DNA of 64,000 nucleotides, taken from contig ARYC01018466.1 of assembly GCA_000711775.1 (NCBI GenBank), positions 26,549 to 90,548 on the forward strand, given 5' to 3'. Shown here one piece after another: positions 45,650 through 57,000 of the stretch (position 1 is its first letter; every line of letters begins with the position of its first letter). The translations under genes and the position numbers were made by a program. The stretch comes from Oxytricha trifallax. Its lineage: Eukaryota > Ciliophora > Spirotrichea > Sporadotrichida > Oxytrichidae. Under the pieces are notes generated by a model. That model ran no database searches, was not told the DNA's origin, and worked only from the letters and a program-made list of their open reading frames with translations.

Positions 45650-45925
45650 TCTCTCAATATAGTTTAATCTTCTACTTCATTTTAAACATCTTCATCATCA
45701 ATATCGTTAAATCTTCTATATCTCCTCTAACTGCTTCATATCAAATCACAAGTCCAGCTGCAGCTGTGGTCCAACCAGCTAGGACCACTAAAATAAAAAA
45801 TTAATTAATGATATTTTCTTTGTTACTTACATATTTTGTGAGTGCTGCACTTTCTGATCTATACACGAATACTTTTTAATATATTAAGTTCTTGATCTAT
45901 TAAATTAATAACATATAAAACTACA
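45650..45925 (-). other. Candidate gene segment with two short introns
   Basis: The minus strand from about 45925 reads LIDQELNILKSIRVQIRKC and STHKI, then a 43-nt GTAAGT...TTTTAG intron (about 45790-45832), then LVLAGWTTAAAGL (membrane-like), a 23-nt GT...AG stretch (about 45720-45742), then RRYRRFNDIDDEDVQNEVED. All parts join in one frame. The fit of two splice signals and the clean protein composition support a real gene fragment. I do not recognise the family. Confidence 0.45.
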
Positions 45926-46111
45926 AGAGTATAATTTTGATCAATTTGTGTAAATAGTTTATAAATAGAAGAAATATTAAAATAAATAAATTTTAAATAG
46001 GCAGTCTACAAACGATTTGCATCAATAATAATTAGAATTTAATAAATGTAGTTTTTTTATTTGATTTAAGTTAGAATAAAAAGTGAAACCCCATTAGAAG
46101 AAATATAAAAG

Positions 46112-46385
46112 TGAGTGATAAAAAATAAAAAAGAGTAAGTTTACAATTAGAGCTGGGATTATAAGAGAAAAACTAGAAGACAACAATAATACCTCTGATG
46201 CATTTAAAGTAATTCCTGCAGAAAGTGAATCAAGTAGCTATGAACTACCACTGAAAGTTTAAATTGAGAATGTGCTTTTAAGAGTTGTGCTGATTGGATT
46301 TGTTAGCACGATTGCTAAAGAGAATTTTAAAAGCGTCACTGGTAGAATTGCACTCAATATAATTGTGATAGTCCTGCCCACTTGA
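46112..46385 (+). other. Candidate coding segment, membrane-protein C-terminal part (possible amino-acid transporter family)
   Basis: The plus strand is open after a UGA near 46110 to a UGA at 46383-46385: TIRAGIIREKLEDNNNTSDA, FKVIPAESESSSYELPLKV, VLLRVVLIGFVSTIAKENF and TGRIALNIIVIVLPT. Two hydrophobic helices with a polar turn and a closing LPT resemble late helices of AAAP-type amino-acid transporters, but this is a weak resemblance. There is no ATG, so this is an internal or last segment. Confidence 0.4.
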
Positions 46386-46699
46386 TGTAAGAGCCTAGAT
46401 TTTACCGTTACTGGGAATGACCTATAGAGAGGAAAAAAGGTTATTATTTAGTTGAAATTTTATACAAAAGTGCTAATATTGAATCTTGAACTGATTGAAA
46501 CCTCGTTAGGTGCATTAATTTAAATTTAGCCTTCACTTGGTGCTTAAGTATTTAGAGTAGCGAAGATGATAAGTTTAGAATGTACATTAAATCGTTTAGG
46601 GTTCTGATTACACTCCTACGAAAATAGGGTTTAATGTTATAATAAGGCTTAAATTAATCTATTTAAATTTTTAATACTAAAAGCTTGCATAACTTACAA

Positions 46700-46780
46700 A
46701 TCATTATTGCAGACGAATTAGTGGGTGAATATGACATTGAGACACTGCAAGTATAGTCATTTGAGAACCCTTGAAATGAA
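46700..46780 (+). other. Short candidate exon or MDS next to TBE E3
   Basis: After a TTATTGCAG acceptor-like site the plus strand reads DELVGEYDIETLQVQSFENP and then a UGA. It lies about 75 bp from the E3 left end. Too short to identify. Confidence 0.25.
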
Positions 46781-47017
46781 GTATCTTCCTCTAATATGAG
46801 ATACAGACAAGTATTCCCCAGGCCAAGATAAACATGAAATACATATGGTCATAGATTCAAAACCCCAAAACCCTTTCAGTAGTTTGATTGAGTTTTTGAT
46901 TGATAAAAGTAGACTATTAGTGCATACTTTATTAGGGTTTTAATAGGTTTATGTAGGGGTAAAATGTTTAAATATTAGTAATCTAAGAGAGTATAAAAAG
47001 CGAGTTTTTAAAATATC

Positions 47018-48453
47018 TCACACAAACATAAGCTTAAAGTCATGTGGCAGTTCTCTGAATTTTATCTTTCTAAGATGATGTTTAATTGTTTCTATTGATT
47101 GTTAATTCTCTTAGCTTGGCTTGATAATAGTTGAGTATGCAAGTTCTCTGAGACCTCCATTTATTTTATTTTTATCGAGATATTGTTTGATTCTCTGCTT
47201 AGAATCTCTCCCCTGCAGCTAAAGTAATCGTTTCTTGGCATGTCGCTCTCTATTATTATAACTGCTAGAGCCCAGATATACCATTAAGTGTCTCCATCTC
47301 TCCAATCCTCTCTCTCTGGGAAATATCCAGGAGTGCCGTATACATTTCCTTATGCACAGGCTTGCACTCTTTGAGCTCTGTTGAAGTCAATAATAAAAAC
47401 TCTAAGAGGCTGAAAGTTTATCATGATGTTCTCTGGCTTTAAGTCTCTAGGAACATAACCGAGCTTGTGAAGCTCTTCAATCCCCTCAACTATCTGCTAT
47501 ACTATCTAGCCAATTTATCTCTGACATCTATTGTCAGATAAGAATTCTCTGTAAGTCATTTAAAGTAAAGGAAGCCTGAAGGCTACATGACAAGTAAAAT
47601 AGCATCAAGCTAGATTATATGCCTGCACTCATTCAACTTTGCCTTTTAAAGAGCATAATACTCATTAGCAAATTCCATTTGGAACTTGCCATCAGCAAGG
47701 AAGTAATTGAAAGGATATATCTTGTAAGCATATTAGTCATCACTAATGACTCTCTTCTCAAAATTATCTTCAAAAGAGAGGTAGCTTTCTGGCAAGAATC
47801 TAAGTCAATAATTTTTAACATAGGAATCTTCATTGCCTCTATTTTAACCATGATTTTATTGATATCAGAGACTGGAAAGTTCTTGACTGCTTTCTTCATT
47901 TTAACTTACCTCTAGACTTCAACTCTAAGAGACTCCACTGGGTTTCTTGATCTTCTCTTTTAGAGGAATCTATTCCCTGTAGGGTCATGAAAAAAGACAA
48001 AACTTTGATTATACTTTTTCATTAAGTACACTTTGAGGTCTCTAGTATAAGAATATGGCTTCTCACAGAACTCACAGACATACTTCCATCTTTCTTTTAA
48101 TGATTGAGATATAACCTTGGCATATCGTTGTGTATATCTCTCAAATGTCTCTTATAAGTTGACTTGTAAGGGAAAACTTTATTGCATTCTTTGCATTAAT
48201 AATCAACTTTTGATGGTATTTATTAATGCTCTATGGAGGGTTGTTTAACCTCGTCCTCAATTTGCACAGCTTCTATGATGACCTCCTGCTTAATTTATAT
48301 TTAAATCTCAAAGCTAGACTGGTCAAAGTTGTCATAAGTAGGCTCTCACTGAGTACAAGCGTCTCTGGTCTCTACTTTTCTTGGTTGCTGGAATGATAAT
48401 TTTTATTGACTTTATCCAAGTAATGCCGCTCTTCTCATAAGGTTAGCGCTCAT
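47018..48453 (-). pseudogene. TBE zinc-finger/protein-kinase gene, E3 copy
   Basis: ATG at 48453 (MSANLMRRAALLG), UGA at 47018-47020. The first finger is intact (YQCKECNKVFPYKSTYKRH). The second has FCEKPYSYTRDLK but its histidines read Tyr (KVYLMKKYN). The kinase part has AYKIYPFNYFLADG (about 47720), YVPRDLKPENIMIN, where the HRD His is Pro (about 47455), IIDFNRA (about 47400) and GTPGYFPERE. Frameshifts occur near 48350, 48110 and 47790. The gene is degraded, more so than in E1. Confidence 0.85.
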
Positions 48454-49032
48454 TTTAGTTTGCTGATATATTTTATTATAATAATGATAAAATATACCTG
48501 ATAAAATATACCCTGATAAACTATAATAGTCGAGTATAAGACACTCTGGTAGATTCTTTGCTGAGAGGTAAGAAAATTAACTAACCATAAAAGACTGTAA
48601 GTTGACATATTTTATGAGAATTTTATACATTTTAGTAAATTAAAATACTCCTAATGAAGTTTTGTTTCTCTAGGAGGTCCTCCAAATCAAGTTTGAACTT
48701 AATTTGGAGGTAAAGTTATTAAACATTTTTTAATTTAATATGCTCCTAATTAAGTTTTAACCTTAAATTTTAACTCCTAATAAAGTTTAAACTTAATTTG
48801 GAGGACCTCCTAAAATAATTAAACATTATTAGGAGCAATTTAATGGAGATAGAATGATAAAAATGGAAATCAATCTGTGAAACTTGGAGCAAGTTTTTCA
48901 ATGCTTCTCCGCATATCTTTTCAAGGTTGACCTCCAGTAGGTCCTCCCTATTTAGTAGTAAGATTTTAATAAACTTAGAATGGATATCCATAATTTTAAA
49001 TTTCATTAACATTTCTAGAAAGAGGAAGCAAG
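48454..49032. promoter_or_regulatory. Divergent intergenic spacer of E3 with AGGAGGTCCTCC palindromes
   Basis: At about 48650-48840 inverted units TTTAACTTAATTTGGAGG and AGGAGGTCCTCCAAAT recur in both orientations. The next block (about 48880-48960) has AGGTTGACCTCC, conserved in E1 and E2. It lies between divergent kinase and 22 kDa gene starts. Confidence 0.6.
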
Positions 49033-49820
49033 ATGGAGTCTATGAATGATGCAATGAAGAGAATTCAATCTCAAGATTTAATAGGAAAATTTCGAAGTAA
49101 AGAGGACCTTTATAGATATTTGGTATAGCAAGGTAAATTCTTAAGTAACATTAATAAATCCATTATAGTTGAATTGTTCTTGCCAACTTAGGAGGGAACT
49201 AAAATCTCAGTCTTAAAAGCCTTACTGAGTGAAGAGAAAAAAGCTTTTAAGTCTAATGAAATTAGGATGATAGAGATACCTAACTACCCTGAAATTTCAG
49301 TAACAAACCTCTATGATGATGCTATGAGTGATCCAGATGTTGCTCTCTACCTTCCATCAAAGTTGCAACTCTCTAATAAGTTGCCAGAGAGAAACTTCTT
49401 CTTTGGTGTCCTTGGAACTCTGAAACCTGAGTACTTAAATGAAGCAATTTAAGAAGCTCATAAGAAACGCTACAGCATCTCTCCTGAAGAAAAAGAGAAG
49501 CAAGGTATTAAAATCAGCGAGACCTGGCTCTAGGAACTTCAAAAGCATCCTTTCATCTCAAGTAAGCTTAGCCTTCTAACTTTATAGAAAAACCTGGTAC
49601 TGCTATATACTTGATGAAAGAGCGCAGCAAATTAAACAGAGAGAGAAAGTCAGTAAAACATGAATTGAGTAAGAGACTCTTCAAAGATTTATAAAAGCCA
49701 GAAGAGATGAACATAGATGCGGGAGCTGGGACTAAGAGAAGAAACATAGGCCCAAGCAAGCCTTAAGAGGAAGAAAAGAAAGAGAAGGCAAATACTTTTA
49801 CAGGCAAATTTAATATGTGA
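49033..49820 (+). CDS. TBE 22 kDa-ORF gene with a 26-nt intron, E3 copy (intact)
   Basis: ATG at 49033 (MESMNDAMKRIQSQ), UGA at 49818-49820. Removing the 26-nt intron (49562-49587) gives 253 residues with no interruption, the same length as the E1 copy. Conserved parts are SVTNLYDDAMSDPDV, NKLPERNFFFGVLGT and SISPEEKEKQG in exon 1, and GTAIYLMKERSKLNRERKS and NIDAGAGTKRRNIGPSK in exon 2. It is strongly basic apart from a Lys/Glu tail. Unknown function; possibly DNA-binding in transposition. Intactness next to two broken genes may reflect selection or chance. Confidence 0.87.
49562..49587 (+). other. 26-nt intron in E3 22 kDa gene
   Basis: GTAAG donor, TTTATAG acceptor. Splicing joins HPFIS to KKPGTAIYLMKE. 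Retention leads to a UGA 30 nt downstream. Confidence 0.8.
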
Positions 49821-49826
49821 GCTTAT

Positions 49827-50873
49827 TCATTCGTTTAAATCTAAAACTTATTTATATACACAAAATCTCCCTTCTCTTGCGTACTTTAGCTTTCTCATCG
49901 CTGAGTCTCTTAGCAGCACTCTTAATAAAATCGACTGTATCTATCTTCAAGTCATGCATCAAGTGATAGAGTAGGAGTTTCTTGTAGTGGACTTTCAATA
50001 ACCCCCAATATAATTCAATTCCATTGAACTGAGGACTGTAGGGAACATTAAATAAAGGTGTTATATTTAGCCGTTCATATTCCTTCCTTGTGTCTTTAGT
50101 TTTATGGACAGATAAGTTATCTACAAACAGAATAATCTCTTAGTAAGCGTACTTATCTCTGAGTTATTACAAGAACTTTATGTATTATTCGGTCTTTATT
50201 GAGCGAGGGTGGATAACATAAGTCTCGAGGCCACTATCTTCACTTATTCCAACAAGAATAACATGAGTTTAAACCTTAAACTTTTAATCATATACTTCAA
50301 TATTGCTATATCTTTTATACCAAGACCTTGATATGAAGGTATTAAACGTGAATACTGCCTCATCAGCGTGTATGAACTTAATGTTATTAGTAATAGCCCT
50401 CTGCATTTAATCGAATATATATTTTAAATTATCCTTATAAATGGAACATTAAAATCAATCATTCTCTTATTGCGATTGACTGTCTTGTAAGATATTCCGT
50501 TCTTTTTATATATGTTAGCTATCGATTAAGCAGAGATATGAAGCTCAGGAAATTGGCGATGAAACATCACAGCTCTCTAGGCCAGAGAGAAGTGAGCCCA
50601 GTATTAAAGAGTCTTATCATTAATAAGATAATCGATATGATGCTGCTAAAATTTAAGAGGTCTTTTAGGCTTAGAATTAAGTTGCTATTTCTTTAAATTC
50701 AATGCTAATAAACAGTGAGACCTCACAGTTGCAGGAGATTTATGGAGCAGTCTTGCTATAGATGTGTAATTAAGGATAGGTTTTAGTTGATCACTATAAT
50801 CATCGCACCCATAACGCAACTTAAACAATAAATCTATATACTCAATGCCATAAACTGACCCCAAACCTCGCAT
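49827..50873 (-). pseudogene. TBE transposase (DD34E), E3 copy with compensating frameshifts
   Basis: ATG at 50873 (MRGLGSVYGIEYIDLLF), UGA at 49827-49829, 349 codons. An HTH-like region (KSPATVRSHC) precedes HADEAVFTFN (about 50370), FVDNLSVHKTKD (about 50115) and NGIELYWGLLKVHYKK (about 50010), with the DD34E triad intact. A 1-nt deletion near 50442 (judged against E0, which keeps the base) and an opposite shift near the C-terminus (about 49880) break the frame. Otherwise this is the best preserved transposase core here. Confidence 0.9.
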
Positions 50874-51011
50874 ATACTCACTTAAATTACTAACATTTAA
50901 ACATTAAACCCCTACATAAATCCTATTAAAGCCCTAATAAAGTATGAACTAACAGTCTACTTTTATCAATCAAAAACTCAATCAATATACTGAAAGGGTT
51001 TTGGGGTTTTG

Positions 51012-54000
51012 AATGTGGACGCCCCCCGCCCAAGATCTCAGGGAGTTATACATTTTTGACATATAGCGTCTCGGGTCACAAGAAGTTATGAGCAATTTTA
51101 AGTTTTGCTAATATTTTATGATTCATTTTTAGCAAAGTAAAAATGGTGAAATGAGGCTCACTCAAATCTTAAATGATCACAATCTTTGGACAAAAACTAC
51201 TTCTATGTTATTTAAATTGCTAGTATTGAATGCGACGCAACGATCTCATGGAGTTATACATTTTTGACATATAGCGTCTCGGGTCACAAAGAAGTTATGA
51301 GCAATTTTAAGTTTTGCTAATATTTTATGATTCAATTTTAGCAAAGTGAAAATGGTGAAATGAGGCTCACTCAAATCTTCAATGATCACAATCTTTGGAC
51401 AAAAACTACTTCTAAGTTATTTAAATTGCTAGTATTGAATGGGACGCAACGATCTCATGGAGTTATACATTTTTGACATATAACGTCTCGGGTCACAAAG
51501 AAGTTATGAGCAATTTTAAGTTTTGCTAATATTTTATGATTCATTTTTAGCAAAGTGAAAATGGTGAAATGAGGCTCACTCAAATCTTAAATGATCACAA
51601 TCTTTGGACAAAAACTACTTCTATGTTATTTAAATTGCTAGTATTGAATGGGACGCAACGATCTCATGGAGTTATACATTTTTGACATATAACGTCTCGG
51701 GTCACAAAGAAGTTATGAGCAATTTTAAGTTTTGCTAATATTTTATGATTCATTTTTAGCAAAGTAAAAATGGTGAAATGAGGCTCACTCAAATCTTCAA
51801 TGATCACAATCTTTGGACAAAAACTACTTCTATGTTATTTAAATTGCTAGTATTGAATGGGACGCAACGATCTCATGGAGTTATACATTTTGACATATAG
51901 CGTCTCGGGTCACAAAGAAGTTATGAGCAATTTTAAGTTTTGCTAATATTTATGATTCATTTTTAGCAAAGTGAAAATGGTGAAATGAGGCTCACTCAAA
52001 TCTTCAATGATCACAATCTTTGGACAAAAACTACTTCTATGTTATTTAAATTGCTAGAATTGAATGGGACGCAACGATCTCATAGAGTTATACATTTTTG
52101 ACATATAGCGTCTCGGGTCACAAAGAAGTTATGAGCAATTTTAAGTTTTGCAAATATTTTATATTCAATTTTAGCAAAGTGAAAATGGTGAAATGAGGCT
52201 CACTCAAATCTTCAATGATCACAATCTTTGGACAAAAACTACTTCTATGTAATATAAATTGCTAGTATTGAATGGGACGCAACGATCTCATGGAGTTATA
52301 CATTTTGACATATAGCGTCTCGGGTCACAAAGAAGTTATGAGCAATTTTAAGGTTTGCTAATATTTTATGATTCAATTTTAGCAAAGTGAAAATGGTGAA
52401 ATGAGGCTCACTCAAATCTTCAATGATCACAATCTTTGGACAAAAACTACTTCTATGTTATTTAAATTGCTAGTATTGAATGGGACGCAACGATCTCATG
52501 GAGTTATACATTTTTGACATATAGCGTCTCGGGTCACAAAGAAGTTATGAGCAATTTTAAGGTTTGCTAATATTTTATGATTCAATTTTAGCAAAGTGAA
52601 AATGGTGAAATGAGGCTCACTCAAATCTTCAATGATCACAATCTTTGGACAAAAACTACTTCTATGTTATTTAAATTGCTAGTATTGAATGGGACGCAAC
52701 GATCTCATGGAATTATACATTTTTGACATATAGCGTCTCGGGTCACAAAGAAGTTATGAGCAATTTTAAGTTTTGCTAATATTTTATGATTCATTTTTAG
52801 CAAAGTAAAAATGGTGAAATGAGGCTCACTCAAATCTTCAATGATCACAATCTTTGGACAAAAACTACTTCTATGTTAATTAAATTGCTAGTATTGAATG
52901 GGACGCAACGATCTCATGGAGTTATACATTTTTGACATATAGCGTCTCGGGCCACAAAGAAGTTATGAGCAATTTTAAGTTTTGCTAATATTTTATGATT
53001 CATTTTTAGCAAAGTAAAAATGGTGAAATGAGGCTCACTCAAATCTTCAATGATCACAATCTTTGGACAAAAACTACTTCTATGTAATATAAATTGCTAG
53101 TATTGAATGGGACGCAACGATCTCATGGAGTTATACATTATTGACATATAGCGTCTCGGGTCACAAAGAAGTTATGAGCAATTTTAAGTTTTGCTAATAT
53201 TTTATGATTCATTTTTAGCAAAGTGAAAATGGTGAAATGAGGCTCACTCAAATCTTCAATGATCACAATCTTTGAACAAAAACTACTTCTATTTTAAATT
53301 GCTAGTATTGAATGGGACGCAACGATCTCATGGAGTTATACATTTTTGACATATAGCGTCTCGGGTCACAAAGAAGTTATGAGAAATTTTAAGTTTTGCT
53401 AATATTTTATGATTCAATTTTAGCAAAGTGAAAATGGTGAAATGAGGCTCACTCAAATCTTCAATGATCACAATCTTTGGACAAAAACTACTTCTATGAT
53501 ATTTAAATTGCTAGTATTGAATGGGACGCAACGATCTAAGGAAGTTATACATTTTTGACATATAGCGTCTCGGGTCACAAGAAGTTATGAGCAATTTTAA
53601 GTTTTGCTAATATTTTATGATTCATTTTTAGCAAAGTAAAAATGGTGAAATGAGGCTCACTCAAATCTTAAATGATCACAATCTTTGGACAAAAACTACT
53701 TCTATGATATTTAAATTGCTAGTATTGAATGCGACGCAACGATCTCAGGGAGTTATACATTTTTGACATATAGCGTCTCGGGTCACAAGAAGTTATGAGC
53801 AATTTTAAGTTTTGCTAATATTTTATGATTCATTTTTAGCAAAGTGAAAATGGTGAAATGAGGCTCACTCAAATCTTAAATGATCACAATCTTTGGACAA
53901 AAACTACTTCTATGTTATTTAAATTGCTAGTATTGAATGCGACGCAACGATCTCATGGAGTTATACATTTTTGACATATAGCGTCTCGGGTCACAAAGAA

Positions 54001-57000
54001 GTTATGAGCAATTTTAAGTTTTGCTAATATTTTATGATTCAATTTTAGCAAAGTGAAAATGGTGAAATGAGGCTCACTCAAATCTTCAATGATCACAATC
54101 TTTGGACAAAAATTACTTCTATGTTATTTAAATTGCTAGTATTGAATGGGACGCAACGATCTCATGGAGTTATACATTTTTGACATATAAGCGTCTCGGG
54201 TCACAAAGAAGTTATGAGCAATTTTAAGTTTTGCTAATATTTTATGATTCAATTTTAGCAAAGTGAAAATGGTGAAATGAGGCTCACTCAAATCTTCAAT
54301 GATCACAATCTTTGGACAAAAATTACTTCTATGTTATTTAAATTGCTAGTATTGAATGGGACGCAACGATCTCATGGAGTTATACATTTTTGACATATAG
54401 CGTCTCGGGTCACAAAGAAGTTATGAGCAATTTTAAGTTTTGCTAATATTTATGATTCATTTTTAGCAAAGTGAAAATGGTGAAATGAGGCTCACTCAAA
54501 TCTTCAATGATCACAATCTTTGGACAAAAACTACTTCTATGTTATTTAAATTGCTAGTATTGAATGGGACGCAACGATGTCATGGAGTTATACATTTTTG
54601 ACATATAGCGTCTCGGGTCACAAAGAAGTTATGAGCAATTTTAAGTTTTGCTAATATTTTATGATTCATTTTTAGCAAAGTGAAAATGGTGAAATGAGGC
54701 TCACTCAAATCTTCAATGATCACAATCTTTGGACAAAAACTACTTCTATGTAATATAAATTGCTAGTATTGAATGGGACGCAACGATCTCATGGAGTTAT
54801 ACATTATTGACATATAGCGTCTCGGGTCACAAAGAAGTTATGAGCAATTTTAAGTTTTGCTAATATTTTATGATTCATTTTTAGCAAAGTGAAAATGGTG
54901 AAATGAGGCTCACTCAAATCTTCAATGATCATAATCTTTGGACAAAAACTACTTCTATGTTATTTAAATTGCTAGTATTGAATGGGACGCAACGATCTCA
55001 TGGAGTTATACATTTTTGACATATAACGTCTCGGGTCGCAAAGAAGTTATGAGCAATTTTAAGTTTTGCTAATATTTTATGATTCATTTTTAGCAAAGTG
55101 AAAATGGTGAAATGAGGCTCACTCAAATCTTCATTGATCACAATCTTTGGACAAAAACTACTTCTATGTTATTTAAATTGCTAGTATTGAATGGGACGCA
55201 ACGATCTCATGGAGTTATACATTTTTTGACATATAGCGTCTCGGGTCACAAAGAAGTTATGAGCAATTTTAAGTTTTGCTAATTTTTTATGATTCATTTT
55301 TAGCAAAGTGAAAATGGTGAAATGAGGCTCACCTCAAATCTTCAATGATCACAATCTTTTGACAAAAACTACTTCTATGTTATTTAAATTGCTAGTATTG
55401 AATGGGACGCAACTATCTCATGGAGTTATACATTTTTGACATATAGCGTCTCGGGTCACAAAGAAGTTATGAGCAATTTTAAGTTTTGCTAATATTTATG
55501 ATTCATTTTTAGCAAAGTGAAAATGGTGAAATGAGGCTCACTCAAATCTTCAATGATCACAATCTTTGGACAAAAACTACTTCTATGTTATTTAAATTGC
55601 TATAATTGAATGGGACGCAACGATCTCATAGAGTTATACATTTTTGACATATAGCGTCTCGGGTCACAAAGAAGTTATGAGCAATTTTAAGTTTTGCTAA
55701 TATTTTATGATTCATTTTTAGCAAAGGTTGAAAATGGTGAAATGAGGCTCACTCAAATCTTCAATGATCACAATCTTTGGACAAAAACTACTTCTATGTT
55801 ATTTAAATTGCTATAATTGAATGGGACGCAACGATCTCATGGAGTTATACATTTTTGACATATAGCGTCTCGGGTCACAAAGAAGTTATGAGCAATTTTA
55901 AGGTTTGCTAATATTTTATGATTCATTTTTAGCAAAGTGAAAATGGTGAAATGAGGCTCACTCAAATCTTCAATGATCATAATCTTTGGACAAAAACTAC
56001 TTCTATGTTATTTAAATTGCTAGTATTGAATGGGACGCAACGATCTCATAGAGTTATACATTTTTGACATATAGCGTCTCGGGTCACAAAGAAGTTATGA
56101 GCAATTTTAAGTTTTGCTAATATTTTATGATTATTTTTAGCAAAGTGAAAATGGTGAAATGAGGCTCACTCAAATCTTCAATGATCACAATCTTTGGACA
56201 AAAACTACTTCTATGTAATATAAATTGCTAGTATTGAATGGGACGCAACGATCTCATGGAGTTATACATTATTGACATATAGCGTCTCGGGTCACAAAGA
56301 AGTTATGAGCAATTTTAAGTTTTGCTAATATTTTATGATTCATTTTTAGCAAAGTGAAAATGCTGAAATGAGGCTCACTTAAATCTTCAATGATCACAAT
56401 CTTTGGACAAAAACTACTTCTATGTTATTTAAATTGCTAGTATTGGATGGGACGCAACGATCTCATGGAGTTATACATTTTTGACATATAGCGTCTCGGG
56501 TCACAAAGAAGTTATGAGCAATTTTAAGTTTTGCAAATATTTTATGATTCATTTTTAGCAAAGTGAAAATGGTCAAATGAGGCTCACTCAAATCTTCAAT
56601 GATCACAATCTTTGGACAAAAACTACTTCTATGTTATTTAAATTGCTAGTATTGAATGGGACGCAACGATGTCATGGAGTTATACATTTTTGACATATAG
56701 CGTCTCGGGTCACAAAGAAGTTATGAGCAATTTTAAGTTTTGCTAATATTTTATGATTCATTTTTAGCAAAGTGAAAATGGTGAAATGAGGCTCACTCAA
56801 ATCTTCAATGATCACAATCTTTGGACAAAAACTAATTCTATGTTATTTAAATTGCAAGTATTGAATGGGACGCAACGATCTCATGGAGTTATACATTTTT
56901 AACATATAGCTTCTCGGGTCACAAAGAAGTTATGAGCAATTTTAAGTTTTGCTAATATTTTATGATTCATTTTTAGCAAAGTGAAAATGGTGAAATGAGG

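Larger units (their letters stand above)
46858..51011. mobile_element. TBE: TBE copy E3, nearly full length
   Basis: The element is 4154 bp with CAAAACCCCAAAACCC at both ends in inverted orientation and long terminal repeats of about 125 bp (46858-46983, 50888-51011). Flanking triplets are ATT (left) and AAT (right), both of ANT type but not identical. Gene order: kinase (-), 22 kDa (+), transposase (-). The 22 kDa gene is intact; the other two carry frameshifts. The right flank is the satellite array and the left flank is unique sequence, so E3 sits at or made the array boundary. It is closer to E0 than to E1 or E2. Confidence 0.94.

Noticed and set aside
47619-47915. Plus-strand and minus-strand standard-code ORFs here
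   Set aside because: They lie over the frameshifted TBE kinase gene on the minus strand and are partly shadows or frame-shifted readings of it.
49568-49759. Minus-strand ORF
   Set aside because: It is a shadow of exon 2 of the E3 22 kDa gene, which is conserved in three copies.
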